Shown here: in pieces, positions 52,311 through 61,007 of the stretch
Layout: every line of letters begins with the position of its first letter
Numbering within the stretch: position 1 is the first letter of the stretch
NCBI RefSeq assembly: GCF_019977735.1
Contig: NZ_AP025018.1
Span: 11,102,580-11,166,579 of the forward strand
Origin: Calothrix sp. PCC 7716
GTDB taxonomy: Bacteria; Cyanobacteriota; Cyanobacteriia; Cyanobacteriales; Nostocaceae
Direction: 5' to 3'
Length of the DNA stretch: 64,000 bases
Made by a program: the position numbers and the translations under genes
The notes under the pieces: model-generated
Database searches by the model: none
Seen by the model: only the letters and a program-made list of their open reading frames with translations
What the model was told of the DNA's origin: nothing

Positions 52311-54776
52311 ATGAAGCTAGTCAATTATCAATTGTTGCTTTTTATTTCGTTTAATTGCGTCTTCGCAATATCTACCGCAGGCGCCGAGATTATTCCCGAT
52401 GCGACTCTGCCTAGCAACTCAAAGTCATCACAAACGGATAGTATCATTACTATAAGTGGTGGTACACAAGCTGGCGCGAATCTGTTTCACAGCTTTTCCC
52501 GTTTTAACATTCCTACAAATACTGAAGCAATTTTTAACAATTCTGCGGTAGTAAAAAATATTATTACGCGCGTAACAGGTAGCAATGTATCACAAATTGA
52601 TGGACTTATATCCACTACAAGTAAAGCGAATGTCTTCTTAATTAATCCTAACGGTATTATATTCGGTGAAAACGCGCGTCTTAATATTGGCGGTTCCTTT
52701 CTTGCTAGTAGTGCGATAAATATAAAATTTGCCGACGGTACTATATACTCAGCACGTCCTGCACCAAATACTCCACTTTTAACAGTTAGCGCACCAATAG
52801 GACTTGATATTGGTAATAACTCCAGTGCAATAACCGTTCGAGGTCAAGGACATAATTTGAGTGGAACACCATTCCGTCGTAAAGACTACAATACTGGTTT
52901 ACAAGTTGAACCCGGACAAACTTTGGCTTTAGTGGGTGGTAAAATCAACTTGGATGGAGGAATATTAACGGCGCCAGGTGGACAAGTTGAGTTAAGTAGT
53001 ATTAAAGAACAAGGAACAGTAAGCATTATTACTAATTCCGAATTTAATCTTGGTTATCCAAAAAATCTTAACTTCGATGATATCCAATTATCGAACAAGT
53101 CACTTATTGATGTGAATGGGACTTCGAGTGGTGTTGTGAAAATTTATGGTCGTCAAGTTAATTTTCAAGATGGTTCGCTTGTTTGGTTACAAAACCGAGG
53201 TATGCAACAAGCAGGTGATATTGATGTTTTGGCATTGGAGAGTTTAAAACTCACTAATACTACACTCAATGGTATTCCTAGCGGTCTTGTAAATGAAACT
53301 ATTGCAGCAGGCGCCAGTGGCAATATTAATATTACTACACCTTTGTTAGATATTCGTAATGGTGCTGTGCTGGCAGCAAATACATTTAGTACTGGTATTG
53401 GTGGTAATATTAATATTACCGCACAATCGATGGGTGTTTTTGATTATTCCCCTTCTTTGTCTCGTGCGATTAGTACTGTAAGTGCTTTTGCTTATTCCAA
53501 AGGAAACGCTGGTAATATTAATATATCTGGGCAGTCGCTATCAATATTTGGTGGTGGTTTTATTGGGTCGGTGACAACTTCGAGCGGCGCCAGTGGTAAT
53601 GTAAATATTAAATCTGAAAATATTCAAATTTCTGGAAGGGCGCCTGCTGGTGATGTAAGTAATATCACTTCTTCAAGTTGGACAAATGGTAGTCCTGGTA
53701 AAATTGATATTAACACAGCAAGACTAAAAATATCTAATGGAGGCTTAATATCCTCTTCTAGTTTTAGTAATAGTTCTGCTGGAAATGTGACTATTAATGC
53801 CTCTGATAGTGTGGAAGTTACTGGTAAATCTGGTTCGACCACAAGTCAAATACGCTCGGCAGTTCGTGTATTTGGTTCAGAATTAGAAGATAAAAACCAA
53901 GCTGCGATTATTCGTAATCAATTAAAACTACCTGATGTTCCCCAAGGAAATGCAGGAGATGTAACAATTAATGCACGCAATTTACAAGTAAGTGATGGAG
54001 CAAGAATTAGTGTTCAAAATCAAGGTATCGGAAATGGGGGAATGCTTTATATTAATAGTAATTCGCTTGTAGTTAAAGACAAAAGTAGCATTACAGCAAA
54101 CACAGCATCAGGTGTAGGTGGTAATATTCAGATTAAATCGACAGATGTGCGTTTGCAAAACAATAGTAATATTACAGCTACTGCTGTTGGCAGTACAGGT
54201 AGTGGAGGAAATATTAGTATTGACACAAAAAATCTTGTGGCATTAGAGAACAGTGATATTATCGCAAATGCCCAAGCAAGTTTTGGTGGTAGAATTACAA
54301 TTAATGCTATAGGAATATTTGGCACACAGCCTAATAAAAATTTAACATTGCAAAGTAATATCACAGCAAAATCGCAGCAAGGAAGTTCATTCAACGGAGT
54401 GGTTTCGATAAATGCATTTAACTTTAACCCAAATATAACAGCAACTGAATTACCCTCTAGCATCACCCAAGTCACCGACAAAATTACTACAGGATGTGCA
54501 GCCGAAGCTGGAAATAGATTTGTAGCAGTTGGTCGGGGTGGACTACCTGAAAATCCTACAGATGCTTTAAGAGGTGAAACAATTTGGTCAGATTTAAGAC
54601 CATTACAAGAAAGTACAAATAGAATCAGTAAAATTATTACATCTTTACATACAGAGGCGCCTGCAATTATTGAAGCAACAAATTGGGAACTAGATGCATC
54701 AGGAAATATACAACTAGTCGCACGCTTCCCCCACCAAAAAAACCAACTTGCTTTAAAATGCACAAACCAATCGTAA
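52311..54776 (+). CDS. TpsA-type exoprotein (filamentous hemagglutinin N-terminal domain)
   Basis: An 821-residue secreted beta-helix protein. It has a signal peptide (LLLFISFNCVFAISTAGAE), then the two-partner secretion domain (about 25-240): SGGTQAGANLFHSFSRFNIP, IITRVTGSNVSQIDGLI and NPNGIIFGENARLNIGGSFL. The remainder is Asn/Ser/Gly-rich beta-helix repeats (GNINI, GNVNIKS). I start at MKLVNYQLL (ATG 52311), not at the upstream in-frame ATG 52242, because the signal peptide begins here. The cognate TpsB outer-membrane transporter is not in the window. Likely an adhesin or surface protein. Confidence 0.88.
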   Translation: MKLVNYQLLLFISFNCVFAISTAGAEIIPDATLPSNSKSSQTDSIITISGGTQAGANLFHSFSRFNIPTNTEAIFNNSAVVKNIITRVTGSNVSQIDGLISTTSKANVFLINPNGIIFGENARLNIGGSFLASSAINIKFADGTIYSARPAPNTPLLTVSAPIGLDIGNNSSAITVRGQGHNLSGTPFRRKDYNTGLQVEPGQTLALVGGKINLDGGILTAPGGQVELSSIKEQGTVSIITNSEFNLGYPKNLNFDDIQLSNKSLIDVNGTSSGVVKIYGRQVNFQDGSLVWLQNRGMQQAGDIDVLALESLKLTNTTLNGIPSGLVNETIAAGASGNINITTPLLDIRNGAVLAANTFSTGIGGNINITAQSMGVFDYSPSLSRAISTVSAFAYSKGNAGNINISGQSLSIFGGGFIGSVTTSSGASGNVNIKSENIQISGRAPAGDVSNITSSSWTNGSPGKIDINTARLKISNGGLISSSSFSNSSAGNVTINASDSVEVTGKSGSTTSQIRSAVRVFGSELEDKNQAAIIRNQLKLPDVPQGNAGDVTINARNLQVSDGARISVQNQGIGNGGMLYINSNSLVVKDKSSITANTASGVGGNIQIKSTDVRLQNNSNITATAVGSTGSGGNISIDTKNLVALENSDIIANAQASFGGRITINAIGIFGTQPNKNLTLQSNITAKSQQGSSFNGVVSINAFNFNPNITATELPSSITQVTDKITTGCAAEAGNRFVAVGRGGLPENPTDALRGETIWSDLRPLQESTNRISKIITSLHTEAPAIIEATNWELDASGNIQLVARFPHQKNQLALKCTNQS

Positions 54777-54794
54777 TAAGCACTTCAGTGCTTA
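54777..54794 (+). terminator. AAGCACT-TC-AGTGCTT palindrome behind the TPS gene
   Basis: It begins immediately after the stop codon. The palindrome and the preceding CGTAAT are the same as at 7811-7833, so this is a repeat that probably terminates transcription. Confidence 0.55.
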
Positions 54795-54805
54795 CTAGAG
54801 TAATG

Positions 54806-54914
54806 ATATAGCGTTTCTTATTTAAATGAAGTACATAATGACGGGCAAGGATGCCCGTTCCACAAGAGTTTTACTAACTTAGTTTGTACCTTACTTGGTT
54901 GAAAAATGCTATAT
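54806..54914. repeat. 109-bp MITE-like element, copy B
   Basis: Terminal inverted repeats are visible: ATATAGCGTTTC at the left and GAAAAATGCTATAT at the right. The interior has a GGGCAAGGATGCCC palindrome and aligns with 17277-17386. It is non-coding and lies between the TPS gene and the protease gene. Confidence 0.7.
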
Positions 54915-54924
54915 TACAAGTTAA

Positions 54925-57174
54925 TTAAAATCCGACTTGCGAAAGCATCCAAGCGTACTCAAACGCAGTATCTTTGAGTTCAGAGTAACGACCACTGGCG
55001 CCTTGATGACCTGCTTCTAGGTTAACTTTTAGTAGTAAGGGATTATTATCTGTTTTGAGGGTGCGTAATTTAGCGACATACTTTGTGGGTTCCCAATATC
55101 CAACTTGACTGTCGTTAATACTGGTAGTAACGAGTATTGAAGGGTAAGCTTTACGCGCTAAATTATCGTAAGGGCTGTAAGAGCGCATGTAACTATAGGC
55201 AGATTTTTCGTGCGGATTGCCCCATTCAAGATATTCTTCGGTAGTTAATGGTAAACTTTCATCCCACATTGTGTTCATGATATCTACAAAGGGTACATCA
55301 AGATGTGCTGCTTTAAACAGGTCAGGACGCATGTTTACTACAGCACCAACAAGTAAACCACCTGCACTACTACCACTAATTAGCAAACGGTCTTTGGATG
55401 TCCAATTATTACTAATTAAATATTCGGTACTGTCGATAAAATCATTAAAGGTGTTTTTTTTCTTCTGAAGTTTACCGTCTTCGTACCATTGCTTGCCTAA
55501 TTCATTTCCACCACGTACATGAGCAATGGCATAAATCATACCTCTATCAAGTAAGCTAATTAAATTGCTATCAAATCTTGCTTCTTCTCCTAGACCGTAT
55601 GCACCGTATCCGTAAAGAAACAAAGGCGCCTTACCATTAAGTTTTATTCCTTTACGATAAACTATAGATAACGGTACTTTTATACCATCTCGAACTGGCG
55701 CCCATACTCTTTGCGTTGTATATTTAGTAGCATCGTAATTTGGAACTTGTCTACGCTTGATTACTTTTTGTATACCTGTAGCAAGGTCTTGTTCGTAAAC
55801 GGTTGATGGTGAAATTAAAGAAGTATAGGTGTAGCGAAAAGAATTAGAATCAAAGGATTGATTAATAGCATCGCTTTTACCATCTTGGTATAACCCTAAA
55901 GTTGCTGTATAAGCACTTTCAGAGAAATTAACTTCGCGCCATTTTTTGGTCTGAAAGTTATATACAATAAATTGATTTAAACCAAGCTGTTTCTTCGATA
56001 CAACGGCAGAATCTTTATATAAATCAATATCTTCTATAAGTACATTTTGATTATGCCCTATAAACTCCCGCCAGTCGGCGCCGTTAGATTTGCCAACGGG
56101 TGCTGTTACAATTCGATTATTAATCAGTTTTTGATTATTTATATTTTTATTAGTAATTATATACCATAATCCCTGGCGGTGTTCAACTGAGTATTCATGT
56201 CCTTTTGCACGTTTAGAGATGACTTTTAAATTGGTTTTAGGGTTGGCTGCATCTAAGTAATGCGTTTCGCTAGTATCTTTACTACTAACTGTGTATAAAA
56301 TATACTTTTTGTCTTTAGTGCGACTAACTTGTGAGAAAAATTCTACGTCTTTTTCTTCGATGACTTTAACAGGTTTGCTTCCTAATTTGAGGCGCCATAA
56401 TGTATTCGCACGGTTAGTAATTGGGTCTTGAGTGACATAAAATAGGGTATTATTATTTGCCCAAGTTAAAGAACCGATATTTTCAATCGTTAAAGGTAGT
56501 ATTTTTTTAGTTCGTAAATCTTTGACTTGAAGATTATAACGAATATCACCTTTTGTATCAATTCCATAGGCTAGTAAATTACCATCATCAGTAACATCGA
56601 ACATACTAGCGTTCAAATATTTTTCGCGTGCAGCTATTTTGTTTTCATCAAGTATTATTTCTTCTTTTGCATTCGCGGTTTTCTTCTTGCGGCAATGGAT
56701 AGCGTAGTTTTTGCCTTTTTCGTAGCGTGTGTAGTAGTCATAGTTACCTTCACTCACAGCTACACTAGTTCTATTTTCTTGTATTCTTGATAGCATTTCC
56801 TGATACAGCTTTTCTTGCAGAGGTTTCAGGTTCGCTGTCATTGCTTCAGTATATGCATTTTCAGCTTTGAGATACTTTAATACTTCAGGGTTTTGTTTGT
56901 CGCGCAACCAAAAGTAATCATCGCGTATAACTTCACCGTGACGAACTTCTTCGTGAGGCTTTATTGGCGCCAGTGGTGGTCTTATAGGCGCCTGGTTTTG
57001 GGCCAGTGATAAGGGTAGATTCAGTATAAGTGAAACACTAATTGTGATCCCCCCAACCCCCCTTAATAAGGGGGGCAAAAGGTTTTTGAGAATGTTTGTT
57101 TTTAAGGGGGATTCTCTTAAAGTCCCCCTTATTAAGGGGGATTTAGGGGGATCAGATTTTGCCATATTAACCAC
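54925..57174 (-). CDS. ptrB: S9 peptidase, oligopeptidase B-like, with repeat insertion in its signal peptide
   Basis: A 749-residue serine peptidase. The propeller half begins at HEEVRHGEVIRDDYFWLRDK. The catalytic Ser is in LISGSSAGGLLVGAVVN, Asp in TSINDSQVGYWEP and His in LEAGHQGASGRYSE; the GSSAGG and GHQGASG contexts are those of oligopeptidase B, which cleaves after Arg/Lys in short peptides. The signal peptide is unusual: MVNMAKS is followed by 36 residues encoded by a 108-bp repeat (SDPPKSPLIRGTLRE to LLRGVGGI) before the hydrophobic core TISVSLILNLPLSLAQ. Start 57174 or 57165. Confidence 0.88.
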   Translation of the reverse strand: MVNMAKSDPPKSPLIRGTLRESPLKTNILKNLLPPLLRGVGGITISVSLILNLPLSLAQNQAPIRPPLAPIKPHEEVRHGEVIRDDYFWLRDKQNPEVLKYLKAENAYTEAMTANLKPLQEKLYQEMLSRIQENRTSVAVSEGNYDYYTRYEKGKNYAIHCRKKKTANAKEEIILDENKIAAREKYLNASMFDVTDDGNLLAYGIDTKGDIRYNLQVKDLRTKKILPLTIENIGSLTWANNNTLFYVTQDPITNRANTLWRLKLGSKPVKVIEEKDVEFFSQVSRTKDKKYILYTVSSKDTSETHYLDAANPKTNLKVISKRAKGHEYSVEHRQGLWYIITNKNINNQKLINNRIVTAPVGKSNGADWREFIGHNQNVLIEDIDLYKDSAVVSKKQLGLNQFIVYNFQTKKWREVNFSESAYTATLGLYQDGKSDAINQSFDSNSFRYTYTSLISPSTVYEQDLATGIQKVIKRRQVPNYDATKYTTQRVWAPVRDGIKVPLSIVYRKGIKLNGKAPLFLYGYGAYGLGEEARFDSNLISLLDRGMIYAIAHVRGGNELGKQWYEDGKLQKKKNTFNDFIDSTEYLISNNWTSKDRLLISGSSAGGLLVGAVVNMRPDLFKAAHLDVPFVDIMNTMWDESLPLTTEEYLEWGNPHEKSAYSYMRSYSPYDNLARKAYPSILVTTSINDSQVGYWEPTKYVAKLRTLKTDNNPLLLKVNLEAGHQGASGRYSELKDTAFEYAWMLSQVGF
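57046..57153. repeat. 108-bp MITE-like inverted-repeat element inside a coding sequence
   Basis: The element begins GATCCCCCCAACCCCCC and ends GGGGGATTTAGGGGGATC, with CCCTTAATAAGGGG-type hairpins at both ends and TTTTTAAGGGGG inside. Its length is 36 codons exactly, so the protease frame is preserved. Elements with CCCCCTTAATAAGGGGG are common in filamentous cyanobacteria. Confidence 0.8.
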
Positions 57175-57236
57175 AAAACAGCCATATTCTTGGAGAATTT
57201 AGTATACGGCGCCTGCTATAAACTTGTCTGTAAATT

Positions 57237-57635
57237 TTATTTTTCTTCCATATGCTCGGCTAAAGAAGTATATAAAGTTACAATATGGTCGTCTGCCAAA
57301 GTGTAATAGACATTGCGACCTTCACGACGGTAATTAACCAAACGCATTGCTTTTAATAAACGCAGTTGATGGCAAATAGCAGATTCGGTCATTTTTGTGA
57401 CTGCGGCTAAATCACAAACGCATAATTCTTGTGATGCCAGTGCGGAAATTAAACGCAGACGATTTGTATCTGCTAGCAGACTAAATACTTCTGCCATCTG
57501 CTGCGCTTTGTCAGTTGGTAATATTTGTGACTGTATAGAGCGCACGCTTTCTAAGTGTACTAAATGGTCGTCACACTTTGGCGCCTCTAGTCCTTGAGAC
57601 AATTCGACACTTTCTTGGCGCTTGCGTTTACTCAT
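57237..57635 (-). CDS. SmtB/ZiaR-type ArsR-family metal-sensing repressor
   Basis: A 132-residue winged-helix repressor. The alpha5 metal site D-x-H-x10-H-x2-E is present (DDHIVTLYTSLAEHMEE), the alpha3 region has ELCVCDLAAVTKMTESAICH with two Cys, and the N-terminus has CDDHLVH. This combination resembles zinc sensors such as ZiaR/AztR, which derepress a metal exporter. No exporter gene is adjacent, so the target is elsewhere or the protein is autoregulated. A 12-2-12-like operator lies upstream. Confidence 0.85.
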   Translation of the reverse strand: MSKRKRQESVELSQGLEAPKCDDHLVHLESVRSIQSQILPTDKAQQMAEVFSLLADTNRLRLISALASQELCVCDLAAVTKMTESAICHQLRLLKAMRLVNYRREGRNVYYTLADDHIVTLYTSLAEHMEEK

Positions 57636-57703
57636 ATATGTATAACTACTTATGGTTACTTATATTCCTATATAAAGTATAGCAAGTTAAGTTAAAGTTA
57701 TTT

Positions 57704-57729
57704 AACAATTGAATAATTGCTCAAATAAA
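57704..57729. promoter_or_regulatory. possible SmtB-type 12-2-12 operator
   Basis: TGAATA-AT-TGCTCA within AACAAT...AAATAAA matches the SmtB-family consensus TGAACA-NN-TATTCA imperfectly. It lies 70-95 nt upstream of the repressor start and 110-135 nt before the peptidoglycan-binding gene. Confidence 0.4.
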
Positions 57730-57839
57730 TACTCTATATCATGGCGCCACTCACAATAATTTTTTCTACATATGCGGAATAAGCAGGTTGAGAGGTGATT
57801 TTAAATATAGATTCAGATTTGTAGGTGTAATTTTTTACT

Positions 57840-58406
57840 ATGACCACTAGTTTTATCGTACTTAAAGAAGGTTCAAGTGGAGCAGAAGTCAAAAAACTGC
57901 AAGAATCCTTGAAAAAACTCAATTTTTATTCAGGTGCTGTTGATGGTATTTTTGGTGCCAACACAAAAGGCGCTGTAATAAAGTTTCAACAGTCGCAAAA
58001 TTTACTTGCAGATGGAATTGTTGGTAATCAAACTTGGTCTAGAATTAATGAATTAGTAGGAAAGAATATGTCTAATAGCAAATGGCGGAAAATGACAGCG
58101 CAACAAGAAATTGATGAAATCAAATCGCTGATTGATAGTCGTATGGGAGTTGCTGCGTTGAATCAATTAGCCTTAGAAAATTTTATTGGTTTTGATTGTA
58201 CCAGAACTTTTTATATCAATGAAGAATTTGGTGGCTTTCAAACTTTAATGCGTGTTAAGTGTAGTACGCCTCGTGGAGCTTCATCAGCTATTGCATATGA
58301 TGAAATTCGAGTTATTTTCAATCGTTTTGAAAGTAATATAGAAAATTTTGAAATTGAGAGGGTTTCTGAAGAAACAGGCCCTCCAAAGATTCAACTACCA
58401 TTATAA
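57840..58406 (+). CDS. peptidoglycan-binding-domain protein
   Basis: A 188-residue protein. Residues 5-72 are a PG_binding_1 domain (LKEGSSGAEVKKLQESLKKL; VDGIFGANTKGAVIKFQQSQ; ADGIVGNQTWSRI). The C-terminal 115 residues are not recognised (GFDCTRTFYINEEFGGFQTL is the most distinctive part). No signal peptide is present, which is odd for a wall-binding domain. Upstream lies the SmtB-like gene on the other strand. Confidence 0.75.
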   Translation: MTTSFIVLKEGSSGAEVKKLQESLKKLNFYSGAVDGIFGANTKGAVIKFQQSQNLLADGIVGNQTWSRINELVGKNMSNSKWRKMTAQQEIDEIKSLIDSRMGVAALNQLALENFIGFDCTRTFYINEEFGGFQTLMRVKCSTPRGASSAIAYDEIRVIFNRFESNIENFEIERVSEETGPPKIQLPL

Positions 58407-58453
58407 GTTTTATTTGCTTTTTTTGACACCTGTCCCAATTTTACTACCGTTTT

Positions 58454-59842
58454 CTAAAATTCACATGCTATTGCGCGGTTATCTTCTTCAAAACTAATTA
58501 GCTTTAAATGTTCAGGGTTGGCGATAAGTTGCTTAGAGAGTAGGAATGCTGCTATCGACCAAGTTTGATAACGACGCGCTTCTTTACCAATGAGGCGCCC
58601 ATTTTTACCATCATAATATTCGGGGAATAAGTCTTTACCTAAACGTGCTTCGGTAAGTTTAATGGCATTTTCTGCAAGTTGAATATTACCTGTTTTAACT
58701 GCGGCAGCAACTAAAAACCATAATAAAACGGGCCAGTTACCTCCATTATGGTACGACCAAGGTACATTTTTAGGGTCAAAACCAGTAAATAATTGCCAGT
58801 CGCGGTCTTCTACTGCGGGGAAACAAATCTTCATCGGCATTTGTCCCACTAAATCATCCCAACGGTTTGCTACCAAAGTTAGAATATTACTCGATTGCTT
58901 TTTAGTTGACAGCGAAGTAATTACCGACATTAAATTGCCTAGCGTAAAGAAACGAAAGTCTATTAAACCGGGACCAATATTTCCGGCAAAATATCCACCT
59001 TCATCAGGAAGCCAATTTATAAACCAAGCAGGTATAGAAGAAGCGTAAATATTAAACTTGTTAACTGCGCTGATGCCAAACTCTTCACCTTTATAATGAT
59101 AAATTTCGCTCAAGCGTTGCATATCAAGCCAGTAATAGCTTCGCATATGAAAAGCTAAATGACCCAAACGTTCAATTACTGCTGTACGTATACCATCTAC
59201 GTCGTTTGGTAACAATAATTCTTCTGCCGACCGTAAAGCTGCATAAAATAAAGCTTGAATTTCTAATGGGTATCCATACACACCCATCCGACGGTCAATC
59301 ATAAATGAACCATCGGGTACTAACAGTGTAGGATACATATCAAACCGGGTTTCCAAACATAAACGCAATATCAAACGCATTCCATGCTGAAAGTCACTGC
59401 GGTTTGCAAGCGCTAAATCTCCTGTTGCTTTGACATAAGCGCGTAGCAAAATCATCCACCACAAACAAGAGTCGATAGGAGTGACTCTTGCTATAGCGTG
59501 TTCGCCAAAATCAGCAATTAGAACTTCTCCACCACCGCGTAACTCTACCTTGAAACTAGCAGGCATTAAACCTAGTCCTGGTTTAAAGCAGTCCATTCGT
59601 CGTTCTTGGCTTTGCAGCGTTAAGGTTATTTCCAAGAAATTACGAACTATATCTTCTCTGCCTGTTATTAAAAATACTAATGCTGATGATACAAAATCGC
59701 GCACAAAACACTGGTCATAGTTGAGCGCAAGTGCATCTTTATCACGTGCGGCAATCGTTCCTACTGCTTGCCCTTTATAGTACATAATACTTGCTTCAAG
59801 GGCTTTTTGAGCATCTTCAACTAAGTTTCTTACCGGAGGCAT
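58454..59842 (-). CDS. GH100 alkaline/neutral invertase
   Basis: A 462-residue sucrose hydrolase of glycoside hydrolase family 100, cytoplasmic, giving glucose and fructose. Diagnostic segments: [20 protein letters not shown] near the N-terminus (catalytic region), [56 protein letters not shown] and [20 protein letters not shown]. In heterocystous species such enzymes (InvA/InvB) help turn over sucrose imported into heterocysts; which of the two this is cannot be decided. Confidence 0.93.
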   Translation of the reverse strand: MPPVRNLVEDAQKALEASIMYYKGQAVGTIAARDKDALALNYDQCFVRDFVSSALVFLITGREDIVRNFLEITLTLQSQERRMDCFKPGLGLMPASFKVELRGGGEVLIADFGEHAIARVTPIDSCLWWMILLRAYVKATGDLALANRSDFQHGMRLILRLCLETRFDMYPTLLVPDGSFMIDRRMGVYGYPLEIQALFYAALRSAEELLLPNDVDGIRTAVIERLGHLAFHMRSYYWLDMQRLSEIYHYKGEEFGISAVNKFNIYASSIPAWFINWLPDEGGYFAGNIGPGLIDFRFFTLGNLMSVITSLSTKKQSSNILTLVANRWDDLVGQMPMKICFPAVEDRDWQLFTGFDPKNVPWSYHNGGNWPVLLWFLVAAAVKTGNIQLAENAIKLTEARLGKDLFPEYYDGKNGRLIGKEARRYQTWSIAAFLLSKQLIANPEHLKLISFEEDNRAIACEF

Positions 59843-59999
59843 GAGTTATATAAATTAAATAGGAGAAGGTTAAAGTAATACTGTGGTTAGTTCTATTATT
59901 TTACGTATTCTTGTAATTCTCTAGTGTGAATAATTACGAACGTACCTAAAATTATGTTAAGTTTAAATTAAGATTGCTGTATATAATTTATTTTAGGGA

Positions 60000-60024
60000 C
60001 GGGCAAGGATGCCCATCCCACAAG
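60000..60024 (+). repeat. REP-like palindrome GGGCAAGGATGCCC
   Basis: Another copy of the dispersed family, ending CATCCCACAAGAT as at 42109. It lies in the 257-nt gap between the OmpR-type gene and the invertase gene. Confidence 0.75.
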
Positions 60025-60099
60025 ATTTATATAATTCCCTTTCTAATATTAAAATTACTTTACGGTTGGTTTTCCTATCGATTCCAATAATTATTTATA

Positions 60100-60768
60100 C
60101 TACCTTCGCAATCTGTAACCTATACCTCTAACTGTTTCGATTCGATTGCTGCCAAATTTTTTTCTTAGATGTCCAACATATACATCAACTATATTTGAAC
60201 CTGGGTCATAGTCATACCCCCAAATACGGTTTAATAGCTGCTCACGACTTAGTACTTGCATAGGGTGACGCAAAAATACTTCTGCCAAGATAAATTCGCG
60301 GGTGGAAAGTTCTACTAAGTTATCTCCTACCCAAACTTGACGTGTTAGCAAGTCTAAACAAATATCACCAACTCTTAATGTAGTGTCTTCTTGTTGACGG
60401 GGAATATGACGGTTTCGCATTTGTACTCGGACGCGCGCTAGTAGTTCTTCAAAGCGAAATGGTTTGGTAATATAATCATCGGCGCCTCCTTCTAATCCTG
60501 CAACTGTATCATCTACGGTATCACGGGCTGTTAGTACAATAATTGGTAAGGTTTCTCCTCTACCACGTAAATTCCTTAACACATCAAAACCATCGAGGTC
60601 GGGTAAACCAATATCTAAAATTAGTAAATCAAATATTTTACTATCAGCAACGTTTATAGCTTCACTACCAGTTGCTACTATCGCTGTTGTGAACCCGTGT
60701 GCTTGTAACCCTGTTTCCAAGAAGGAACTAATGCGGGGATTGTCTTCGGCGATGAGTATTTGGTTCAT
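60100..60768 (-). CDS. OmpR-family response regulator
   Basis: A 222-residue regulator: receiver ILIAEDNPRISSFLETGLQA, phospho-acceptor LLILDIGLPDLDG and DDYITKPFRFEELLARVR, then an OmpR winged helix (VELSTREFILAEVFLRHPMQ, LLNRIWGYDYDPGSNIVDVY, ETVRGIGYRLRR). No histidine kinase is encoded nearby, so it is an orphan regulator. Start ATG 60768. Confidence 0.92.
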   Translation of the reverse strand: MNQILIAEDNPRISSFLETGLQAHGFTTAIVATGSEAINVADSKIFDLLILDIGLPDLDGFDVLRNLRGRGETLPIIVLTARDTVDDTVAGLEGGADDYITKPFRFEELLARVRVQMRNRHIPRQQEDTTLRVGDICLDLLTRQVWVGDNLVELSTREFILAEVFLRHPMQVLSREQLLNRIWGYDYDPGSNIVDVYVGHLRKKFGSNRIETVRGIGYRLRR

Positions 60769-60816
60769 GCGTTGCTGTTTCGAGCATAGAACTAATATAT
60801 AACGATAGTTATAGTA

Positions 60817-60951
60817 TCACAACTCGGTAGTGTGTATGGGTTGGCGCCCTTGTCCTGACGTTATATATAACGTCTTAGTAGAGACGATAGTGCGAGGTGG
60901 TTCCTGAGCATTGGAAAAATCAATCTTAGCTTTTTGCTCTTCGTGTGCCAT
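60817..60951 (-). CDS. possible 44-residue protein
   Basis: An ATG frame (MAHEEQKAKIDFSNAQEPPR start) on the same strand as its neighbours and in the 239-nt gap between them. There is no good ribosome site, and the second half is encoded by a degenerate repeat palindrome. The polar N-terminal half looks protein-like. It may be chance. Confidence 0.3.
   Translation of the reverse strand: MAHEEQKAKIDFSNAQEPPRTIVSTKTLYITSGQGRQPIHTTEL
60852..60879. repeat. degenerate 28-bp palindrome, core GTTATATATAAC
   Basis: The core is perfectly palindromic, while the arms (GTCCTGAC/GTCTTAGT) have drifted from GTAGAGAC/GTCTCTAC. A fresh half-arm GTAGAGAC follows directly. Confidence 0.55.
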
Positions 60952-61007
60952 AAATTACTTTAAACATGATTACACCTATAGTGTTTTACTAGTGTTCATA
61001 ATAAACA

